Assembly (NCBI RefSeq): GCF_018614525.1
Contig: NZ_JAGGOL010000027.1
Coordinates: forward strand, 62,001 to 126,000
Source: Streptomyces sp. ISL-11
GTDB lineage: Bacteria > Actinomycetota > Actinomycetes > Streptomycetales > Streptomycetaceae
DNA: 64,000 bases
Direction of reading: 5' to 3'
Shown here: in pieces, positions 52,936 to 61,028 of the stretch
How the letters are laid out: each line of letters begins with the position of its first letter
Position numbering within the stretch: position 1 is the stretch's first letter
The notes under the pieces: generated by a model
The model's input: only the letters and a program-made list of their open reading frames with translations
Told to the model about the DNA's origin: nothing
Database searches by the model: none
Translations under genes and position numbers: made by a program

Positions 52936-53592
52936 ATGCCCCACAGCTCTTCCTCTGCACCACGCGACAGCCTTGCTGGCGTACGCCTCGCGCGCGGAGC
53001 ATCGCCGTGGCTCCTCCCGACCGTCGCCACGGCGGCGGTCAGTCTCAGCCGCGCCCGGCGCTCCGGTCGCTGGGCGGCGCTGGCCGTGCCCACCACCGCG
53101 CTCGCGGCGGGCATGCTGTGGTTTTTCCGCGACCCCGATCGCGAGATCACCCAGGGTCGGGTCATCTCCCCGGCCGACGGCGTGGTGCAGAGCATCATGC
53201 CGTGGAAGGACGGGCGCACCCGCGTCGCGATCTTCATGAGCCCGCTGAACGTCCACGTCAACCGCGCGCCGCTGGCCGGCACGGTGACGTCCGTGGAGCA
53301 CATCCCCGGCGGGTTCGTCCCGGCGTTCAACAAGGAGAGCGAGAACAACGAGCGCGTCCACTGGCACTTCGACACCGAGCTCGGCGACATCGAGATGGTG
53401 CAGATCGCCGGTGCCGTCGCCCGTCGGATCGTCCCGTACGTGCCGCAGGGCACGAAGGTGGAGCAGGGCGAGCGGATCGGCCTGATCCGCTTCGGTTCGC
53501 GCGTCGACGTCTACCTCCCGGCCGGGATCGAGGTCGCGGTCGAGGTCGGCCAGCCCACCATGGCGGGGGTGACACGCCTTGACCGTGATTGA
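52936..53592 (+). CDS. psd: Phosphatidylserine decarboxylase proenzyme
   Basis: 218 residues from ATG 52936 with GAAGG upstream. Short (archaeal/actinobacterial) Psd type: one N-terminal membrane segment (SGRWAALAVPTTALAAGMLW), FFRDPDREI, VISPADGVVQSI, FMSPLNVHVNRAPLAGTV, and the autocleavage site in IRFGSRVDVYLP, where the Ser becomes the pyruvoyl group. It makes phosphatidylethanolamine from phosphatidylserine. The pssA gene overlaps its end by 14 bp, so synthesis and decarboxylation of PS are coupled. Confidence 0.95.
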   Translation: MPHSSSSAPRDSLAGVRLARGASPWLLPTVATAAVSLSRARRSGRWAALAVPTTALAAGMLWFFRDPDREITQGRVISPADGVVQSIMPWKDGRTRVAIFMSPLNVHVNRAPLAGTVTSVEHIPGGFVPAFNKESENNERVHWHFDTELGDIEMVQIAGAVARRIVPYVPQGTKVEQGERIGLIRFGSRVDVYLPAGIEVAVEVGQPTMAGVTRLDRD

Positions 53593-54433
53593 TCAGGACA
53601 CACAGGCTTCCTGGGTGCCCGAGGCCGAGGCGGCTGAGGACGAGGTCGACATGCCGCTGTCCACGCGGCTGTCGATAGCGGACACGCTCACTCTCGGTAA
53701 CGCCATCTGTGGCTTCATGGCGGTGTACTTCACCACCACCGGTGTCCTCATCCCGCATCTGACGGGCAACGAGGACGGCGGCATGGCCCGCCACAGCGCC
53801 GCCACCGCGGTGATACTGATGCTCCTCGCGTCGGTGTTCGACCTCTTCGACGGGCTCGTGGCACGGAAGCTGCGCAGCTCGGCGATGGGCGCGGAACTGG
53901 ACAATCTGTCGGACCTGATCAGCTTCGGCCTGGCCCCCGCGTATTTCGTGGTGGTCTGGGGCATGGTCGCCGACGACGCGCACCAGCGCGTCTCGGCGGT
54001 CGCGGCCGTCGTGGTGCTGCTGGCGGTCGTCCTGCGTCTGGCGCGCTTCTCGTGCGTCCAGCTGCGGGACGGGATCTTCCAGGGAATGCCGAGCCCCTTC
54101 GGGGCACTGACGGTCGTCTCGATCGTGCTGCTGGAGCTGCCCTTCGTCCCGACGCTGCTGGCGATCGTGGGCGTGGCGTGGCTGATGGTGAGCCGGGTCG
54201 AGTACCCCAAGCCGCGGGGACGCCTCGCGGTGGCGATGCTGAGCTGGATCGTGCTGAGCATGGGCCTGCTGGCGGCCTGGGCCTTCGACGCCCCCGGCGG
54301 CGAGCTCCTCCTCCAGACGGGCTGCGCGCTCCAGGTCGTCCTGGGCGCGGTGATCCCGCTCTTCGCGACGGCCCGCCGCGTGAACACGTTCCGCGACAAC
54401 CGCCGCGAAGCGCGGGCGGCGCAGTTGCCTTAG
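53579..54433 (+). CDS. pssA: CDP-diacylglycerol-serine O-phosphatidyltransferase
   Basis: 284 residues from TTG 53579 (GGGGGTGA upstream; GTG 53585 is an alternative). The CDP-alcohol phosphotransferase signature DLFDGLVARKLRSSAMGAEL followed by DNLSD gives the D-G-x2-A-R-x8-G-x3-D-x3-D motif. Six to eight hydrophobic helices place it in the membrane. It makes phosphatidylserine for the upstream decarboxylase. A strong hairpin terminator follows the stop. Confidence 0.94.
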   Translation: MTVIDQDTQASWVPEAEAAEDEVDMPLSTRLSIADTLTLGNAICGFMAVYFTTTGVLIPHLTGNEDGGMARHSAATAVILMLLASVFDLFDGLVARKLRSSAMGAELDNLSDLISFGLAPAYFVVVWGMVADDAHQRVSAVAAVVVLLAVVLRLARFSCVQLRDGIFQGMPSPFGALTVVSIVLLELPFVPTLLAIVGVAWLMVSRVEYPKPRGRLAVAMLSWIVLSMGLLAAWAFDAPGGELLLQTGCALQVVLGAVIPLFATARRVNTFRDNRREARAAQLP

Positions 54434-54462
54434 CGGCGACGGCACGGGCTTTTCCTCCGAGT

Positions 54463-54497
54463 GGGGTGCCCCGAATCCTTGTGATTCGGGGCACCCC
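54463..54497. terminator. Hairpin terminator of the psd-pssA operon
   Basis: A perfect 15-bp stem (GGGGTGCCCCGAATC and complement) with a five-base loop lies 30 bp after the pssA stop and is followed by GTTTGG. Confidence 0.88.
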
Positions 54498-54533
54498 GTT
54501 TGGCGTTTGGGGGGGGCGGCCGCGCCGCCTGCG

Positions 54534-54725
54534 GGCCGTGTCGTCCGCACCACCGCTGCGCGGCGGTGTCCTCAAACGCCGGACGGGCTTGATTGGGCTG
54601 AGCCCAGTGGTGTCCTCAAACACAGACGGCTTGATGTCCGCCGGGCTCAGCCAAAACCAGCCCGTCCGGCGTTTGAGGACGCGCCCGCAGGGCGCTCGCC
54701 GCCGCAGACGGCAAGGGCGGGCCCG
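54534..54725. repeat. Dispersed modular palindromic repeat, copy 9
   Basis: Starts GGCCGTGTCGTCCG, then CACCACCGCTGCGCGGCGGTG. Long arms at 54568-54589 and 54659-54680 (CAAACGCCGGACGGGCT type) are perfect complements around an interior with a partial nested copy (GTCCTCAAACACAGACGGCT). It ends GCGCCCGCAGGGCGC. Between convergent pssA and glycerate kinase genes. Confidence 0.85.
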
Positions 54726-54741
54726 AGAACGTCCCTGCCGC

Positions 54742-55893
54742 TTACCGCAGGTAATCCGTCGCGACACACTCCGCCAGCCGCTCCAGGAGCGGCCCCGCTT
54801 CGGACACGCAGCGTGACAGGTCCGATTCGAGGTCGGTCAAGGCGTAGGCGCGCTGGATGCCGGCGGCCCGCAGGGCCGTAGGGGGCAGGGAGACCCGGCC
54901 GCAGACCGCCAGGACCGGCACGCCGCGCGCCCGCGCCGCCGCCGCCACCCCGGCGGGAGCCTTGCCGTGGAGGGTCTGGGTGTCCAGGGAGCCCTCGCCC
55001 GTGATCACCAGGTCCGTGCGGGACAGGGCCGCGTCAAAACCCAGGACCTCCAGCATCACCTCGATGCCGGGCCGGAAGACCGCCCGTAGCCCGACGAGGG
55101 CGCCGTAGCCGATGCCGCCCGCCGCGCCCGCGCCCGGCGCCCGCGCGTACTCGGCGGCGCGCGGGCCGGCCGCGTGCTCCAGGACGCGGGCGTAGTGCGT
55201 GAGGGCCGCGTCCAGCGCGGCCACGTCGGCCGGTGTGGCGCCCTTCTGCGGCCCGTACACGGCGGCGGCGCCCTTCGGACCCGTCAGCGGGTTGTCGACG
55301 TCACTGGCGAGGATCACACGGGTGCGGGCGAGCCGTTCGTCCAGCCCCGACAGGTCCGCGTGCGCGAGCTCCGCCAGCGGCCCGCCGCCGGGTGCCACGG
55401 GGCGCCCGGCGGCGTCCGTGAAGCGCGCGCCCAGCGCACCGAGCATCCCCGCCCCGCCGTCCGTGGTCGCACTTCCGCCGACGCCGAGGACGACCGTGCG
55501 GGCGCCCGCGTCGAGCGCGGCCCGCACCAGTTCCCCGGTGCCGTACGTCGTGGCCGTCAGCGGCGCCCGGCGGGCCGCCCGCCGCAGCCCGGACGCCTCG
55601 GCCATCTCCACCACCGCCGTGCCGTCGCCGCGCAGCGCGTACGCCGCGGTGACCGGCTCTCCCAGCGGCCCGGTCACCCGGGCCTCGCGGCGTTCGAACC
55701 CGGCCGCCACGGCGGCGTCCACCGTGCCGTCGCCGCCGTCGGCGACCGGCAGGGCGGCCACCTCCAGGCCGGGCACGGCCCGCCGCAGCCCGGCCGTGAA
55801 GTGCTCGGCGACCTCCACGGCCGTCAGCGAGCCCTTGAACTTGTCCGCGGCGACCAGCACCCGCGCGGCCTTCGCCCTCGCAGCGTCTGCCAT
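54742..55893 (-). CDS. glxK: Glycerate kinase
   Basis: 383 residues from ATG 55893, preferred over ATG 55902 because AAGGGG is then correctly spaced. Type-II glycerate kinase (GlxK/GarK) motifs: LVAADKFKGSLTAVEVAEH, LPVADGGDGTVDA, VVLGVGGSATTDGGAGMLGA, VILASDVDNPLTGPKGAA, and LVITGEGSLDTQTLHGKAPA. It phosphorylates D-glycerate with ATP, linking glyoxylate or serine catabolism to glycolysis. A link with the glyoxylate-producing ethylmalonyl-CoA operon nearby is conceivable. It diverges from the BCCT transporter gene. Confidence 0.94.
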   Translation of the reverse strand: MADAARAKAARVLVAADKFKGSLTAVEVAEHFTAGLRRAVPGLEVAALPVADGGDGTVDAAVAAGFERREARVTGPLGEPVTAAYALRGDGTAVVEMAEASGLRRAARRAPLTATTYGTGELVRAALDAGARTVVLGVGGSATTDGGAGMLGALGARFTDAAGRPVAPGGGPLAELAHADLSGLDERLARTRVILASDVDNPLTGPKGAAAVYGPQKGATPADVAALDAALTHYARVLEHAAGPRAAEYARAPGAGAAGGIGYGALVGLRAVFRPGIEVMLEVLGFDAALSRTDLVITGEGSLDTQTLHGKAPAGVAAAARARGVPVLAVCGRVSLPPTALRAAGIQRAYALTDLESDLSRCVSEAGPLLERLAECVATDYLR

Positions 55894-56040
55894 CTCGCAC
55901 ATCCCCTTGCTTCCGTGCCGTGCTCTCGCACAGGCGGTCGCGCCGCAGCGACCCTACCCGGACGTATGCGCGGTTACCCCTGGCCGCGAACGGCGTGCCA
56001 GCCCACGCAATCAGGTCAATTCCGTCCATAGTGGGGCGGC

Positions 56041-57762
56041 ATGAGCACCGACGCGTACGAGCCGGCCGGCCCGACCGGTCCGTCCAGCCCCGCCGCCGCG
56101 TCCGGGGACGAACCACCGGACCTGGTCCTGGTCGCGATCGGCGGCGCCGCCGTCCTGGCGGTCGTGGCGTGGGCGGCGCTCGGTAAGTACTCCTTCGACC
56201 GGGTGTCCTCGACGGCCCTGAACTGGGTGCTCTCCAATTTCGCCTGGCTGTTCGTCATCGCCGCCGATGTCTTCCTCGGCCTGTGCGTGGTCATCGCCGT
56301 CAGCCGCTTCGGCGCCATCCGGCTCGGCCGGGACGACGACCGTCCGGAGTTCGGCAACCTGGCGTGGATCGCGATGATGTTCAGCGCCGGCATGGGCATC
56401 GGCCTGATGTTCTACGGCGTCGGCGAACCGCTCCAGCACTTCGTCTCGCCGCCACCGGGCAGCGGGGTCACCGCCAACTCCCCCGGGGCGGCCCGTACGG
56501 CACTGGAGTACTCCTTCTTCCACTGGACCCTGCACCCGTGGGCGATCTACGGCATGTCCGGTCTCGCCCTCGCCTACGCCGGCTTCCGCAAGGGCCGCGG
56601 CAACCGGCTCAGCTCGGCGTTCGTACCGCTGCTCGGCGAGGCGCGGGCGGGCGGCTGGCCCGGCCGGGTCATCGACCTGCTGGCGGTCTTCGCGACGGTC
56701 TTCGGCACCGCCACCAGCCTCGGCCTCGGCGCCCTCCAGGTGTCGAAGGGCCTGAACCTCACCACCGGCGTCGAGGACTCCACCACCCTGGAGCTGATCA
56801 TCATCGGCTCGCTGTCGGCGGCGTTCGTGCTGTCGGCGTTCTCCGGCCTGCACAAGGGCGTGAAGTGGCTGAGCACGCTCAACATCGTGCTGGCCGCGTG
56901 CCTGATGCTCTTCGTCTTCGTCCTCGGCCCGACGGTCTTCGTCCTCAACACCATCCCGGCGGCCGCCGGCGGCTACCTGCACGACCTGGTGCCGCTCGCG
57001 ACGCGCACCGGCGCGTTCACGGACCCGCAGTGGCTCGGCGCGTGGACCATCTTCTACTGGGCGTGGTGGCTGTCGTGGGCCCCCTTCGTGGGCACGTTCA
57101 TCGCCCGCATCTCGCACGGCCGGACGATCCGGGAGTTCCTCATCGGCGTGCTGCTGGTGCCGAGCGGCGCGACGGTGGTGTGGTTCTGCGTCATGGGCGG
57201 CAGCGCGCTGCGCCTGGACATGTCGGGCGCCGCCGACATGGCGGGGACGGTGCGGGAGGGCGCGGAGGCGTCGCTGTTCGCGCTGCTGGACACGCTGCCG
57301 CTGGAGACGCTGTCGTCGTGGATCGCGATGGCGCTGGTGATGACGTACTTCATCACCAGCGCCGACTCCGCGTCCCTCGTGATGGGCTCGCTCTCCAGCC
57401 GCGGCGCCCTGCACCCGCGCACCTGGCTGGTGGTGACGTGGGGGGTGCTGATGGCGGCGGTGGCGGCGGTGCTGCTGGTGGCCGGCGGGCTCAAGTCCCT
57501 CCAGTCCGCGACGATCCTGGTCGCCCTGCCGTTCGTCCTGGTGATGCTGGCCCTGTGCTGGGCGCTGCTGAAGGAGCTGCGCGAGGACCCGGGCGCGGGC
57601 CCGGCCCGTCACCACGCGATGCACGGCCTGCGGGACGCGCTGCGCACGATGGTCGGCGACGCGATGACGGAGCAGGGGCCGGTCCGCCACCCCCGCCTGC
57701 GGCGGATCGTGGAGAGCGCCCGCGACCGCGACGACACCGGCCCGGACGGGCCCCGGGACTGA
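56041..57762 (+). CDS. BCCT-family transporter (betaine/choline/carnitine)
   Basis: 573 residues from ATG 56041. Twelve hydrophobic segments, MMFSAGMGIGLMFYGVGEPL (Gly-rich unwound TM3 segment), and the family signature FYWAWWLSWAPFVGTFIARI. The substrate-box tryptophans (W-A-W-W-L-S-W) are kept, which favours a quaternary-ammonium substrate. The C-terminal ~60 residues are hydrophilic and charged, as in osmoregulated BCCT carriers. Sodium- or proton-coupled uptake for osmoprotection or carbon is expected. A dispersed repeat copy follows. Confidence 0.93.
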   Translation: MSTDAYEPAGPTGPSSPAAASGDEPPDLVLVAIGGAAVLAVVAWAALGKYSFDRVSSTALNWVLSNFAWLFVIAADVFLGLCVVIAVSRFGAIRLGRDDDRPEFGNLAWIAMMFSAGMGIGLMFYGVGEPLQHFVSPPPGSGVTANSPGAARTALEYSFFHWTLHPWAIYGMSGLALAYAGFRKGRGNRLSSAFVPLLGEARAGGWPGRVIDLLAVFATVFGTATSLGLGALQVSKGLNLTTGVEDSTTLELIIIGSLSAAFVLSAFSGLHKGVKWLSTLNIVLAACLMLFVFVLGPTVFVLNTIPAAAGGYLHDLVPLATRTGAFTDPQWLGAWTIFYWAWWLSWAPFVGTFIARISHGRTIREFLIGVLLVPSGATVVWFCVMGGSALRLDMSGAADMAGTVREGAEASLFALLDTLPLETLSSWIAMALVMTYFITSADSASLVMGSLSSRGALHPRTWLVVTWGVLMAAVAAVLLVAGGLKSLQSATILVALPFVLVMLALCWALLKELREDPGAGPARHHAMHGLRDALRTMVGDAMTEQGPVRHPRLRRIVESARDRDDTGPDGPRD

Positions 57763-57810
57763 GCCCGCGGCCACGACGGCGACGACCGGGCCGCGCCGGC
57801 CGCTGCCCTG

Positions 57811-58050
57811 GGCGGTGTCCGGCGGATCCTCGGCTGCGGGCTGTTTTTGCCGCCTGCAGCGACGGGCGCCCTGGCGGGCGCGTCCTCAAACCTCGGACGG
57901 GCTGATCGGAGAGCTGGGCTCAGCCGAAACAAGCCCGTTGGGGGCACCTCCCAGCGGTAGCTGGGGGAGATTGAGGACACCACCGCGCAGCGGTGGTGCG
58001 CACGACACAGCCCGCAGCGCCCGCTCACATGATCCGCCGGACACGGCCTA
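57811..58050. mobile_element. MITE-like dispersed repeat with terminal inverted repeats, copy 10
   Basis: Left end GGCGGTGTCCGGCGGATC (57811-57828) and right end GATCCGCCGGACACGGCC (58031-58048) are complementary at 17 of 18 positions. The interior has GGCTGGGCTCAGCC-like, CAGCGGTAGCTGGGGGAG and CACCACCGCGCAGCGGTGGTG modules but no ORF. The right end is followed by TAA on the plus strand, so the stop codon (TAG, minus strand 58050-58048) of the neighbouring SDR gene straddles the element boundary. Confidence 0.75.
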
Positions 58051-58830
58051 AACCGTCTTCACGGTGCCGCCGTCGATGATGTGGTCCGCGCCGGTGATGT
58101 TGCCCGCCACGTCGGAGAGGAGGAAGACGATCAGCGCGGCCACCTCGTCGGGCTCCGTGATGCGCCCGCTGGCCATGCCGAACAGCTCGGGCACCCGGCC
58201 GAGGAACTCCTCGTGCCCCACCCCGGCGGCAGCGGCCACCTCACTGCCGAAGCCGCCCGGGGCCTCCCAGATCGCGGTGCGGACGACGCCCGGCGAGACG
58301 GTGTTGACCCGGCATCCCCGGGGGCCGAACTCCTCGGACAGGGACTTGCCGAGCGCGCTGAGCGCGGCCTTCGCCACGCTGTAGGCCACGGGGCCGGCCG
58401 CGGGCAGCCGGGAATTGATCGAGGAGACGTTGACGACCGATCCGCGCCGTTCGACCACGCTCGGCAGCGCGGCCCGGCTGGTCCGTACGGCGCTGAGGAA
58501 GTTGAGGTCGAAGGTGGACCGCCACTGCTCGTCATCGTGGGCGAGGAACCCACCGAGCTCGAAGGTGTCACCACCGCCGACGTTGTTGACGAGCAGGTCC
58601 AGGCCGCCCAGCTCCTCCAGGGCCCGCTCGACGAGGGTGTCCGCGCCCTGCGGGGTGCTGAGGTCCACCGCGACGGTGACGGCCCCGGTCTCCGTCAGCT
58701 CCGGCGTGATCGTACGGGCGGCGCCGACCACCTGTACGCCCTCGGCGACGAGGCGGCGGACGGTGGCGAGGCCGATACCGCGGCTGGCGCCGGTGACGAG
58801 GGCGGTCTTGCCGGTGAGGTGGAGGTCCAT
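58048..58830 (-). CDS. SDR family oxidoreductase, probable TetR target
   Basis: 260 residues from ATG 58830 with AAGGA upstream. [24 protein letters not shown], catalytic Ser in NVSSINSRL and YSVAKAALS define a classical [23 protein letters not shown] closes the fold. The promoter contains TTGACCTGTAGGTACAA, resembling the site in front of the TetR gene 90 bp upstream, so the two probably share a repressor. The substrate is unknown. The stop codon straddles the edge of a MITE-like element. Confidence 0.92.
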   Translation of the reverse strand: MDLHLTGKTALVTGASRGIGLATVRRLVAEGVQVVGAARTITPELTETGAVTVAVDLSTPQGADTLVERALEELGGLDLLVNNVGGGDTFELGGFLAHDDEQWRSTFDLNFLSAVRTSRAALPSVVERRGSVVNVSSINSRLPAAGPVAYSVAKAALSALGKSLSEEFGPRGCRVNTVSPGVVRTAIWEAPGGFGSEVAAAAGVGHEEFLGRVPELFGMASGRITEPDEVAALIVFLLSDVAGNITGADHIIDGGTVKTV

Positions 58831-58846
58831 GGGAGTTCCTTTTTTC

Positions 58847-58863
58847 TTGACCTGTAGGTACAA
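58847..58863. promoter_or_regulatory. Putative TetR operator in the SDR promoter
   Basis: TTGACCTGTAGGTACAA contains the dyad ACCT-GT-AGGT, 17 bp upstream of the SDR start. It resembles the TTGACCTGCGGGTCAA site in front of the TetR gene. Confidence 0.6.
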
Positions 58864-58917
58864 AAAATGGTTAAGGGTGAACCCGCCCGGGCGCGGGTGA
58901 TGGGAGTACGGCAGGCG

Positions 58918-59496
58918 TCAGAGCGCGGTGAGCACCGCGTCGACGACGCGGTGGAGCCGCTCCGGGCCCTCCGCGGTCCGGGCGATCACACGCATACCGA
59001 TGATCGTCGCGAGCAGCAGGCCGGCGACGGCATGGGCGTCCCGCCCAGCGTCGATCTCACCGGCCCGCTGCCCGCGCTCGACGGCCGCCCGGAAGGCGTC
59101 CTCGGTGCGCGCGAACATCTTCCGTACGAGTTCGGCGGACACGGGGTCCACGCCCGCCCGTTCGGTCGCCGTGTTCACGGCGAGGCAGCCGCGCCGCGCG
59201 GGGTCGGCGAGGTCCATCTCGACGAGCAGCTCCAGCGCCGCCCGCAGGCGCGGGCGTACGGGCCCCGGCCGGTCGAGTATCCCGACGAGCTCGGCGGCCC
59301 GGGTGTCGCGGTACCGCTCCAGCGCCCGCTCGAACAGGCCCTGCTTGCTGCCGAAGGCGTGGTAGAGGCTGCCCTTGCCGATGCCGATCTCGTCGACCAG
59401 GTCCTGCGGGGTGGTCGCGGCGTAGCCCTTGCGCCAGAACACGTCCATGGCCTTGTCGATCGCGACGTCCGGGTCGAACTGCTTGGGTCTGCCCAT
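58918..59496 (-). CDS. TetR-family repressor
   Basis: 192 residues from ATG 59496. MGRPKQFDPDVAIDKAMDVF leads to the HTH with TPQDLVDEIGIGKGSLYHAF and GSKQGLFERAL, as in the YxaF/LmrA-like TetR subgroup with TetR_C_16/AcrR tails. It lies upstream of the SDR gene in the same direction and its own promoter holds the palindrome TTGACCTGCGGGTCAA, consistent with autoregulation and control of the SDR. Ligand unknown. Confidence 0.93.
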   Translation of the reverse strand: MGRPKQFDPDVAIDKAMDVFWRKGYAATTPQDLVDEIGIGKGSLYHAFGSKQGLFERALERYRDTRAAELVGILDRPGPVRPRLRAALELLVEMDLADPARRGCLAVNTATERAGVDPVSAELVRKMFARTEDAFRAAVERGQRAGEIDAGRDAHAVAGLLLATIIGMRVIARTAEGPERLHRVVDAVLTAL

Positions 59497-59517
59497 GGGA
59501 TGACCTTAGCAGGATTA

Positions 59518-59533
59518 TTGACCTGCGGGTCAA
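59518..59533. promoter_or_regulatory. Putative TetR autoregulatory operator
   Basis: TTGACCTGCGGGTCAA has TTGACC and GGTCAA arms around a four-base centre and lies 22 bp upstream of the TetR start codon. Confidence 0.65.
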
Positions 59534-59554
59534 GTATCGTGCGCCGGTGATCAC

Positions 59555-59602
59555 GTCAAGGAAAAGTTGACAACAAGGCGGCGTCAAGGGAATCTTGACG
59601 TC
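59555..59602 (+). promoter_or_regulatory. Leaderless-type promoter with two inverted repeats (HTH module 1)
   Basis: Two inverted repeats, GTCAAGGAAAAGTTGAC (59555-59571) and GTCAAGGGAATCTTGAC (59583-59599), begin 28 bp apart. TTGACA (59567-59572) and AATCTT (59591-59596) are spaced by 18 bp, putting the transcription start at or next to ATG 59603. There is no properly spaced ribosome site. The same layout occurs at 62591-62637. Confidence 0.6.
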
Positions 59603-59914
59603 ATGATCACCCCGACGCGGCCCCGGGCCGCTTCCCGGCCTGCCCCCGCCGCTCTCGCGGCGGCCTTCCTGACGCCCGCCACGGCCCTCATCTCCCTGGG
59701 GATCTCCCTCGCGGACGACCTCGGCACACCGGCGTTCTGCGTCCTGATCGCGGCGGAACTCCTGATCGTCCTCGGCATGGGGACGCTCTTCGGCGTCGCC
59801 CGGGCGGCGACGGCCGCCGGCGGTGCCGACGCCGAGCGGCTGCGGCGCGACCAGGAGACGCTGGACGCGCTGGAGCCGCTGCGCACCGAGGGCGCGGCAG
59901 GTGATCGGCGATGA
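59603..59914 (+). CDS. Small two-helix membrane protein
   Basis: 103 residues from ATG 59603, three bases after an inverted repeat and without a Shine-Dalgarno, suggesting a leaderless message. Two hydrophobic helices (LAAAFLTPATALISLGISLA and FCVLIAAELLIVLGMGTLF) are followed by a charged helical tail (ADAERLRRDQETLDALEPLR). Its stop overlaps the ATG of the next gene (ATGA), so the two are coupled. No family recognised; it may anchor or sense for the HTH partner. Confidence 0.75.
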   Translation: MITPTRPRAASRPAPAALAAAFLTPATALISLGISLADDLGTPAFCVLIAAELLIVLGMGTLFGVARAATAAGGADAERLRRDQETLDALEPLRTEGAAGDRR

Positions 59915-60480
59915 GCGAGGAGGGGCCGCTCAGCCTTGAGGAGACCGCCCGCATCCGCGAGGGGATCGCGGCCGCCGTCCTGGGGGCGCCGGAGGGACTG
60001 GCCGCGTCGCTGGAGCACGACCCCGAGGGCTATCTGCGCCTGGTCGCCGCCACGCGGGCCGGCGCCGAGGAGACCAGCCGGCTCCTGCGCGAGGCGGTGC
60101 AGGGCGCCCGGGCCGCCGGGCACAGCTGGGACACCGTGGGCCGCGTCCTGGGCGTGAGCCGGCAGGCCGCCCAGCAGCGGTTCGCCGGCAAGGGGCCGGA
60201 CCCGGACACCTCCGGCGCCGCCGAACGGCGGGTGCTGACACCGCTCACCGCCTTCGACGAGATGCAGGCGCTCGCCGAGGCGGGCCTGGAGTGCTGGCAG
60301 CTGGTCGACTACGGGCCGCTGTTCCACGTCGTGGAGTCCTCCGACCGGCCCTGGGAGCACCGCCGGGTGCCCTTCGCGGTCGGCAGCCGGCACCGCCGCA
60401 TGGAGAGCGAGGGGTGGACCCAGGTCGGCTCGGGCTCGTTCCCCTGGCGCTACTACAAGCGGCCGCTGAAGCGGGACTGA
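59911..60480 (+). CDS. HTH-containing protein of unknown function
   Basis: 189 residues from ATG 59911, overlapping the upstream stop. Residues ~60-95 hold an HTH-like element, HSWDTVGRVLGVSRQAAQQR, nearly matching WSWEEIGVALGVSRQAAHKK of the small HTH protein at 62638. The C-terminal ~85 residues form a separate domain with ECWQLVDYGPLFHVVESS and WTQVGSGSFPWRYYKRPLKR. I do not recognise that domain. It probably binds DNA, perhaps the inverted repeats of its own promoter (inference). Confidence 0.78.
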   Translation: MSEEGPLSLEETARIREGIAAAVLGAPEGLAASLEHDPEGYLRLVAATRAGAEETSRLLREAVQGARAAGHSWDTVGRVLGVSRQAAQQRFAGKGPDPDTSGAAERRVLTPLTAFDEMQALAEAGLECWQLVDYGPLFHVVESSDRPWEHRRVPFAVGSRHRRMESEGWTQVGSGSFPWRYYKRPLKRD

Positions 60481-60492
60481 CGCCGGGCCGGG

Positions 60493-60999
60493 TCAGAACA
60501 GTCCCTCCTGCTCCGGCGCCGCCTCTCCCCGTTCGAAGGCGAGCAGCCGCCGCTTGCGGTCCAGCCCGCCGCCGTAACCGGTGAGGCCGCCGGTGGAACC
60601 GATGACCCGGTGACAGGGGACGATGATGCCGATGGGGTTCCTGCCGTTCGCCAGACCCACCGCGCGGGAGGCGTTGGGGGCGCCCAGTCGCTCGGCCAGC
60701 TCGCCGTAGGAGAGGGTGCGGCCGTACGGGATCTCCTGGAGGCCGGCCCAGACGCGGCGCTGGAAGGGCGTTCCCGCCAGGTGCAGCGGGAGGTCGAAGC
60801 GGGCCGACTCGCCGGTGAAGTAGGCCGTCAGCTGCCGCAGCGCCTCGGTGAAGGGCGCGTCGTCGCGCGGGCCGAAGGTCTCCTGGGCCGGCCGGTGCCG
60901 CTGGCCGGTCATGTAGAGGCCGCTGAGGACGTCGTCGGTCGCGACGAGGGTGAGCGGGCCGTACGGGCTGTCGGTGACGGTGTGCACAACGCGGGGCAT
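60493..60999 (-). CDS. ogt: Methylated-DNA-[protein]-cysteine S-methyltransferase
   Basis: 168 residues from ATG 60999. It carries the Ogt/AGT active-site motif IIVPCHRVIGSTGGLTGYGG with the acceptor Cys, preceded by FQRRVWAGLQEIPYGRTLSY (HTH with the Arg finger region GAPNASRAVGLA). It removes methyl groups from O6-methylguanine in a suicidal reaction. It lies 29 bp downstream of the AdaA/AlkA fusion gene, together forming an alkylation-repair pair. Confidence 0.95.
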   Translation of the reverse strand: MPRVVHTVTDSPYGPLTLVATDDVLSGLYMTGQRHRPAQETFGPRDDAPFTEALRQLTAYFTGESARFDLPLHLAGTPFQRRVWAGLQEIPYGRTLSYGELAERLGAPNASRAVGLANGRNPIGIIVPCHRVIGSTGGLTGYGGGLDRKRRLLAFERGEAAPEQEGLF

Positions 61000-61028
61000 G
61001 GCGAGTCCGTTCGGGTTCCGGGTCGGTG

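Noticed and set aside
55692..55704. GTTCGAACC tRNA T-loop-like string
   Set aside because: It lies inside the glycerate kinase coding sequence and no cloverleaf can be formed around it.
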